NCBI GenBank assembly: GCA_034508935.3
Contig: CM067443.1
Location: 4,684,972-4,748,971, forward strand
Origin: Berghia stephanieae
Taxonomy: Eukaryota; Mollusca; Gastropoda; Nudibranchia; Aeolidiidae
Reading direction: 5' to 3'
DNA: 64,000 bases
The notes beneath the pieces are model-generated. The model had not been told where the DNA came from and did no database searches. It worked only from the letters and a program-made list of their open reading frames with translations. Below, piece after piece: positions 57,641 through 64,000 of this stretch (positions within the stretch are counted from its first letter, which is position 1; every line of letters begins with the position of its first letter). A program made the translations under genes and the position numbers.

Positions 57641-58311
57641 GAGTAAATACTCACTTGATACTAATAACTATAATCAAGCTAATAAATAGCAAAACTTCAT
57701 TTATATCCAATTCACACTCAACGATTGAAACTTATCACACTCATAACCAACTAAATCAATTAAAGATTGCTTATAAATACAGTGGTTTCCATCGGGTTTC
57801 CACCGAAGTCCCAGTCACTGCGAAGCAAGAAAAATTAGCATGAAGGTGGAACAGTAGAACAGGTACAGGCAAAATGCTTAACATAGTACTTTAAAAACAA
57901 AAAGAATTCCACATTTCACAATGAGCCTGATCTTTGTATTCGTAATGATTCATTTTGTTTTAGTTTTCTTTGCATTATAAAGTAACTGCAAGCATTTGTG
58001 TCAAATTTCTCTATGCTTTTAAAAAATCCCAAAATTTATTCATTCTTCCTTTTACTGTATTTAATCTACACTCTACAGCTGACAAAATGAACCTTTATTG
58101 TTTTTTAACAAAACGTTGTCAATAAGATATGAACATAACATGTCTTGCTATAATGAGAAAATACATATCTTCACCAGGAAATAATTTTTTTTTCAAGCTC
58201 AAGATACTTGCTTAATCTAATAATTTCACCCTGCCTCTACCAACCCAAATAAGGAAAAATCTCAAGATAATTCTAATCTGCAAAGCAAGTAAAATTAAAT
58301 CATGCAATCAG

Positions 58312-58645
58312 TTTTTACTACATATCCTAACACATCTTTTTACTACAGATCCTAACACCTCTTTTTACTACAGATCCTAACACATCTTTTTACTACAGAT
58401 CCTAACACCTCTTTTTACTACATATCCTAACACATCTTTTTACTACAGATCCTAAATCTTTTATCTAATATTCAAGTCTTTTTACTAAGATCCAACAGCA
58501 TTTTTACTACAGATCCTAAAACATCTTTTTACATACAGATCCCAACACGTCTTTTTACTACATAATCTAACAACATCTTTTTATACAGATCTAAACAATC
58601 TTTTTAACTACAGATCCTAAACTCTTTTATACTACATATCCTAAA
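58312..58645. repeat. 25-bp tandem repeat, decaying to the right
   Basis: Unit TACTACAGATCCTAACACMT plus CTTTT. The first five or six units (to about 58455) are almost identical and alternate CACATC and CACCTC; the next eight or so carry indels and substitutions. Confidence 0.9.
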
Positions 58646-59057
58646 CAATTTAAGTAGTACTGAATAGTAGGTGAGGCATTGTAATGGTGAAAAAAGTTTT
58701 GAAAATAAGCCTGCCAATAATGTGAAAAACAGACATGCAGAAATAACAAGTTAAAAATACTAAGAATTTCAGAGGGACGAGTTTAACTGAAAAAAAATCT
58801 GTTTCCTAATGAAAACGGGCAACTAGGCGGAATGAACATTCAGTCAGCAGGCACACATAATCAAAAATCAAATCATGACAGATCAACCCAATCTAAAAGT
58901 GACTATCTAATCAGCAAAGTCAATCGGCAAACTGGAAATGAACAACATAAAAAAAGTAATCATATTTGAAATGATAAGTCACAAAAGAAAAAAAAAACAA
59001 TTAAACTAATAAAGAGAAAAAAATGCTACTTATCATCACTTATACATACAAACATAC

Positions 59058-59062
59058 ACACC

Positions 59063-59113
<51 letters not shown>

Positions 59114-59142
59114 ACACACACACACCCACACAATATATAAAC
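59058..59142. repeat. (CA)n microsatellite
   Basis: CCCA repeats pass into about 25 CA units. Confidence 0.9.
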
Positions 59143-59180
59143 ACAAATCAAACAGTTGTGTAGATAAGTTATAAATTAAG

Positions 59181-60365
59181 CTTTTTATGTGACTTATGGA
59201 GCTTGCAAATAGTTAGGGTTTATATCATTGCTAGTTTGTTTTTAAGAGAGTTTTACACCAATTGTCATGTAATTTTTGTTTCCAATATATGACACAAATC
59301 TGGCACTTACGGAATAAAATGCATGGGATCATCACACATACAGTGGCAAGGAGTATTTTGAACTGTATCATAAAGAATTGGAAAAGCGTCAGACATATAT
59401 CGAGCCGTTTTGCTATTGAAACAAAATTGAACATTTTTATGTTTGTTTGTTTGTTTGTTGCTTTAGGTCTCTTCCAACACAATTGAGGTTATATGAGAGA
59501 CCGCTGAAACAAAAAAACAAGCAATCTAGCAAAAAATAGTACAAATGTAAATCAAAATCATAACCTAAAGGTATCATAAGCTAAATTATAAATAACCAAG
59601 AACAAACAGGCAGAAGATTTACAGAAAAAAAATATCCCCTGTCAAAAATACAATCACAAACCAAAGAAGCAGGATAGGGTAGTAAAGAGAAGAAGAAACG
59701 ACATCGGATCGTACACCCATGCGAACATCATAGGTATATGATTCAAGGGTGATGCTCCCATCCAACCACCCGCATTTTTGGTTTTACATGAAATTGTTGT
59801 AAATCAGCAGAGACGAGAAAAGGTTTTGATAACAATATAAGAAACGTTTGTTCCTTATCTCAGTGGAATCCAGCTGAGACGATTTGTGTGCCTAACATTT
59901 AAGCTTTTCAATTAATCAGCAATCTTTTTTGTTTGATTTTCTTGTCAGTGCCAGTAAAAAAGGAAGATATGAAATGGCCACATAGTACATATTTAGATTA
60001 TAGCAGTGCTTACAAGTATGAAAGAAAGGATAAGGGGATGGATTTAAACAGAATAGATAATGTAACTTTCCAGAGCCCTAAATACACATGTTTAAGCAGG
60101 TCTTTTTTTTAAAGTCCACAGGGACAAGGACACATGATCTCTATCAATTCGTTAAAGATTCAATTATTACAAAATATAAATAAACTTACAATAATATAAA
60201 AGGAGAAAACTACATAATCGATTTAAACAATACATGTGATTGACTATATCTTAGGACCAGGGCAAACCAAGTAATCTCGATCATGTACAAAGAGCAGTGT
60301 GGAAGAAGAAAAAAAAGATATGAACGGAATATAAGAAACAGCAAGAGTTGGCCATAGTGGTGAAA
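59181..60365 (-). repeat. old, diverged R-family copies
   Basis: 59181-59260 resembles the R 3' end with a degraded stem. 59935-60365 follows the R body in order (GCCAGTAAAAAAGGAAG, ACCAGGGCAAACCAAGTAATC). The stretch between is uncertain. Confidence 0.5.
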
Positions 60366-60543
60366 ATACCACACACACCATTTGGCTGTTGCCGATCTTC
60401 TCTATGCAACTTTATACAATTTGTCATAATGGCACCTAAATAGCAAACATCTTAAACCAGTATAATCCTTACAGTCATACGCACAATTCTCTTTCCAAAA
60501 CACATCGGCCATTTACCATTGTTCAATGTCACATCCTCTGCTT

Positions 60544-60605
60544 TTATCAATGAGCTTTTATATAGCGCAATATCCACTAAATGTGCTCATAGTGCTTTAC
60601 ATCCA
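60544..60605 (-). mobile_element. SINE tail fragment
   Basis: It matches the tail of the SINE at 48260-48450 (GAGCTTTTATATAGCGCAAT, then CCACTAAATGTGCTCA) and lacks the tRNA-like head. Confidence 0.75.
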
Positions 60606-60830
60606 TAAAAAAATCTTGATATGAAAAAAAATAAATAAATAAACATGTTGCAATTTTAAACCAAGCCACTCAGCTTCCGCTATCTTGTCAACATGAATAA
60701 TAGAGCACTTTGACCATTTAATGCAAGCATTTCCCATTTTCTTTCCTATCATTTCCACAAATCATAGAAAAACTGGCACAAATCCACGATTTTGATGGTT
60801 CTCATCAAATCTTCACTTTATTCAAAATAA

Positions 60831-61070
60831 TCACAAATCCCCTTTCTCCATCAATTTGTTCAAATCGTCAACAATCTTCTCCATATACTGCTTATATGAA
60901 TCACCCATAAACAACACATCTAAGAATTCTGACTCAGAAATACTATCAAACACTACATCCACTCGATCCTTGGATTTCTGAGTTAAATGACGTTTGATGA
61001 TGGCCTGGAGGAGTTCTTTGACCTCATCAAGACTTTTCCGCAGGAATAGTTTATCATATGTGAAATCCAC
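60831..61070 (-). CDS. TNFAIP8L: TNFAIP8 (TIPE)-family protein, last exon with stop
   Basis: It encodes VDFTYDKLFLRKSLDEVKEL, then LQAIIKRHLTQKSKDRVDVV, FDSISESEFLDVLF and a final YMEKIVDDLNKLMEKGDL before the stop. This matches the C-terminal half of TNFAIP8-family proteins (VDYTFD..VLS..LNECRE...IIQRHLT.KSHGRVN.VFDHF). These are helical cytosolic proteins with a hydrophobic lipid-binding cavity that act in phosphoinositide signalling, cell death and immune homeostasis. Which vertebrate paralogue is closest cannot be told. The acceptor reads CATTGACAG|G and follows a tandem repeat that copies it. The family is normally about 190 residues; roughly the first 70 are off the window or not found. 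Confidence 0.92.
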   Translation of the reverse strand: MDFTYDKLFLRKSLDEVKELLQAIIKRHLTQKSKDRVDVVFDSISESEFLDVLFMGDSYKQYMEKIVDDLNKLMEKGDL

Positions 61071-61450
61071 CTGTCAATGAAACAACATCAAAGAAATGTT
61101 TTTAATAGCATAAGTCGAGGGAACTGTTTAAAAAAATCTTCTAAATACCAAATGTTAAAGAAACAACGTCAAAAAATACATTTAAAAAAAAAAAGAAAAA
61201 ACAAGTCAATGAAAAACCGTCAAAGAAACGTTTTTGATTTTACCTGTCAATAAAACCAAATCAGAGAAAAAATTTAATCGCATATGTCAATGAAACAATG
61301 TCAATGAAACAATGTCAAAGAAATGTTTTTAATAAAACACATCAGTGAAACAATGTCAAAGAAATGTTTTTAATAAAACACGTCAGTGAAACAATGTCAA
61401 AGAAATGTTTTATGAACAACACCTATCAATGAAACAATATCAGAGATGGT
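61071..61450. repeat. 41-bp tandem repeat beside the splice acceptor
   Basis: Unit (as +): CAATGTCAAAGAAATGTTTT then TAATAAAACACATCAGTGAAA. The copies at about 61310-61410 are near identical and spaced 41 bases apart. Diverged copies extend to the exon edge at 61071 and include CCTGTCAATAAAAC at 61243 and CCTATCAATGAAAC at 61422. Confidence 0.85.
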
Positions 61451-61874
61451 AACTCATGTTAAAGCAAATAAGTCAAAAATGTCTAAATAACAAATCTAAT
61501 TTCTCATTATTACATTCGAATTCAGCAGAAAATATATAATACATAAATTTAATAAAAATGATTGCAAAGTTACAACTTCCTGTTAGACTGCATACTAAAA
61601 ATAACTAAATGGCCTTAAGTTATTAACACAGTTTTTAATAAATGCTATATTTTTTTAATGCATTTTGGTACAAAATGATTTTCCTCATCACTTTACTTTT
61701 GCTAGTTTTAACTAGGTGAATCAACCCACTCAAAGAAAGCTGAATGGATAAACATCTGTTACAAATTTGTACAAGTACAATTTAAACATATCAGATAAGA
61801 AACTAGAGTGCAATGCTAACCCCTGAGATACATCATGCATTGGTTCCTATTTATTTACAGTCACACAGTCGTCA

Positions 61875-61876
<2 letters not shown>

Positions 61877-61940
<64 letters not shown>
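61877..61940. repeat. (ATC)n microsatellite
   Basis: About 21 ATC units in the TNFAIP8-like intron. Ser- or His-rich frames are artefacts. Confidence 0.95.
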
Positions 61941-62050
61941 TACTTATCTTTTTCTGTTGTTGTCCACTGATGCTCAGCCCAGATTATTGCCAGCCTACAT
62001 TTTCTGATCCTAAGCTTTATTGAGATCATTTAGACAGAAAGGCAACAAAC

Positions 62051-62161
62051 CTGATAAAAAGACACTACGGTCATTGCTAACGTGTGGAATTTCTGTTTGA
62101 ACTGGTCGATGTAGTCAAGCTCCTCTCTGTTAAACTGGTCGTTCTTGTGTAAAATTCCAAC
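62051..62161 (-). CDS. TNFAIP8L: TNFAIP8 (TIPE)-family protein, internal exon
   Basis: It encodes VGILHKNDQFNREELDYIDQ, then FKQKFHTLAMTVVSFYQ. The family pattern is (I/V)G.L..N.QF...EL....F..K.H.LAMT..SF.QVD.T.D, and the last exon continues it directly in phase 0. Acceptor CCAG|G, donor CAG|GTTTGT. Upstream exons should lie to the right, but none were recognised before 64000. Confidence 0.93.
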
Positions 62162-62221
62162 CTGGAATAGAATCAAAACATGGCAGAAATAAAAATCATA
62201 CATTCATTTCAATTCAATTTG

Positions 62222-62395
62222 GATTCAACTGCGCCATCCACAAATATTAAGATCGGAATATTCAATACAAATGTAAAATCAGTCCTTTTATACCGCCCAG
62301 AAACCTATTCTGACAAAAACTTATCACAAATAAAATTAAAGCTTTTTGTCAGCAAATGCCTACGATCAATCTTAAAGACCGAATGGACTGATAAA
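62222..62395 (+). mobile_element. LINE C-terminal scrap
   Basis: It encodes KIGIFNTNVKSVLLYRPETY and then FVSKCLRSILKTEWTDKCDP, the post-RT segment (K..IFN.NVK.VLLYG.ET....C.R.IL....W) also seen in the LINE at 9.6-11.5 kb. A MITE interrupts its right end. Confidence 0.75.
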
Positions 62396-62631
62396 TGTGA
62401 TCCCCGTCTCAAAACGGTATTATGTCGGGATGGACCAGATGCTAAAAAGTCAAATTATAGTTAAACTGGTCAAAAATATGGAAACGTTGGTATTTAGCAC
62501 AGTAAAATATGATATTCCTTCTCCTCTATAAAGCATATAAACTCAACTTAAGTCTGATATTTCTGGCTACAAATTCCATTTTCAGCATTTTAATCATCCC
62601 GACTTAATACTGTTTCTGAGACGAGGGGTCA
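62396..62631. mobile_element. 236-bp MITE with ~35-bp inverted ends
   Basis: Left end TGTGATCCCCGTCTCAAAAC; right end, reverse-complemented, TGTGACCCCTCGTCTCAGAA. Both continue to a CGGTATTA.GTCGGGA-like or AGTATTAAGTCGGG motif. No coding capacity. Inserted in the LINE scrap. The target duplication is unclear (AAAT or similar). Confidence 0.8.
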
Positions 62632-63324
62632 CAAATATTCTTTAAATGATCTTTGAGAGGAAAGCCAGTGTCAAACAAGAGAAGAAGAGTCAAGGAGGAA
62701 AATGCTTTGGATTTGACAAACTCTGCTATCAAATGTAACTAGGTCTAGGGGATGATCTATATTGGAACCCCTGTGGCAAAAGAAAGACTGAGAGACCAAA
62801 AGAGACGGGAGATGATCGATAGACTGAGAAGAAAGGCTTGTCATGGCCCCTATTGAGTAAAATAGCTAGGAACAGGTTGGCAAGAGAGCACCGTTGTAGC
62901 CCTAAGTCCCGAGCAGGGAAGGGGAATATGTCAAGTAAGTCATGCATTTCCATAACAACATTTGTCATTCAGGGGACCAGTTCCTCATTCACTATTACTA
63001 CATCAGCTCAGGCAACTACAGATAAGTTTTTTTAAAATCTTATTGTTTAACATTAACAAAATATTTCCTATCTTGCCTCTGAGTTCATATTATATTAAAT
63101 AGTGTCAATATCAGAGAATAGCAATCAATAGTCTTTCTACATTCCAAGCTGCAAAAACTGCAATAAAACTTCGGCGCCACAGCCCTGGTGATTCTATGCG
63201 TGCCTTTAATAAATATGCATGACATCTTCATTGACAATGCATTGCACGAGACACTCACAGACACACACACACACACACCAACAACACACGCGCCGCATTA
63301 ACACGCACACAAACACGTGTGATA
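62632..63324. other. gene-free DNA with a short (CA)n
   Basis: No exon recognised. A short (CA)n lies at about 63258-63278. Open frames of 60-80 codons show no homology. Confidence 0.4.
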
Positions 63325-63539
63325 GTTCATTTGCAATATTCACTTAACGTGCTCAAAACGCTTTACAAGTGTAACATGCACGACTAAACATGCCCTAATG
63401 CCTGTTAAACCCTTTACGTTTTTTAATGTTTGTCTGTCTGTTGTGTGAGAGAGAGAGAGAGAGAGAGAGGAGGGGGGGAGGAGAGAGAGGGGAGAGATTC
63501 AAGAAGAGAGAGAGACAAAGAGTGTGTGGGGTAGAGAGA

Positions 63540-63594
<55 letters not shown>

Positions 63595-63770
63595 GAGAGC
63601 TACACTGTTACTGTCCAAGCACTTATTTTACACCTGCGTACGGCGAGATGGATAATGTCAGTAAAGACCTTCTCAACATTGCGCCACTTACATCGGGACT
63701 CGAACCAGTGACCGTCGGGTCAGAAGCCGAGTGTCAAGCGTGACAAGACCACAATTGTTTCTACTTGTTC
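63325..63770 (-). mobile_element. tRNA-derived SINE split by a (GA)n tract
   Basis: On the - strand the head has A-box-like TGGTCTTGTCACGCTTGAC and a good B-box GGTTCGAGTCCCG (about 63690-63705), and the tail has AAAGCGTTTTGAGCACGTTA at about 63345-63364. The (GA)n microsatellite at 63449-63598 separates head and tail. Confidence 0.7.
63449..63598. repeat. (GA)n microsatellite
   Basis: Interrupted GA tracts with GGAGG and AGAGACAAAG breaks. Confidence 0.95.
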
Positions 63771-64000
63771 GAAAATTGAAATTGCTAATTTTCCGTACAA
63801 TTTATTTTCTTTGAACAACGTATTTCCACGGAAACAGTCATTTGGAAGGTACTTTACACTTTACAATACACATTAAATCATTGGCTCGGAATATGAATGA
63901 GCACTGACTACAGACAAGATGAAAACTGTAAAAACGCTAATATAAATTTGTGTGTTTTAAAGGCAAGTGTTCTTAAATGAATGGAAATTTGGATCCATAT

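Larger units (their letters stand above)
54950..60830 (-). other. probable 3' UTR / downstream DNA of the TNFAIP8-like gene
   Basis: No coding exons are visible on either strand. A TTTATT at about 54952 (AATAAA on the - strand) could be a distal polyadenylation signal. Assignment as UTR rests only on position downstream of the stop. Confidence 0.3.

Overview
The window is eukaryotic: coding sequence is broken into short exons with GT-AG introns, the DNA is AT-rich, and most of it is introns, simple repeats and transposable elements. The elements (LINE fragments, tRNA-derived SINEs whose tails carry a GCGCTATATAA-type motif, pogo/Tigger and mariner copies) and the gene set fit a marine invertebrate animal, perhaps an echinoderm, hemichordate or mollusc. 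I cannot name the species from the sequence. No bacterial gene, CRISPR array, rRNA gene or convincing functional tRNA gene was seen.

Three host genes are supported. (1) About 5.0-13.7 kb, + strand: the 3' nine exons of an M17 leucyl-aminopeptidase-family gene of the W07G4.4-like type; its N-terminal exons were not found. (2) About 23.1-46.1 kb, + strand: fifteen exons of WDR93, a WD-repeat protein linked to cilia and flagella, with a clear C-terminal end and introns up to about 4.8 kb. (3) About 60.8-62.2 kb, - strand: the last two exons of a TNFAIP8 (TIPE)-family gene; the 5-6 kb downstream of its stop may be 3' UTR. WDR93 and the TNFAIP8-like gene converge. I see no functional link among the three genes.

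Region by region: 0-5 kb is gene-free, with a copy of a repeat family I call R and a 1.7 kb block of nearly G-free triplet repeats. 5-13.7 kb is the aminopeptidase, with a decayed LINE in one intron. 13.7-23 kb is intergenic, with two SINEs, a MITE nested in R, a foldback palindrome with a pol III B box at its centre, and a 1.1 kb Tigger relic. 23-46 kb is WDR93, whose introns hold a compound microsatellite, a second Tigger relic, a LINE fragment with open RT sequence lying inside an (ATT)n array, and a mariner with recognisable ends. 46-55 kb is intergenic: a truncated Tigger, R copies, a 42-bp satellite of 25 units and a cluster of R copies. 55-64 kb holds the TNFAIP8-like gene, minisatellites, SINE pieces and a small MITE inserted in a LINE scrap.

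The points most worth checking are four places where the two + strand genes are one nucleotide short of their expected frame, the 42-bp satellite with a single CpG/CpA variable site, the tandem repeat that copies a splice acceptor next to the last TNFAIP8-like exon, and the R family with its conserved 3' stem-loop.
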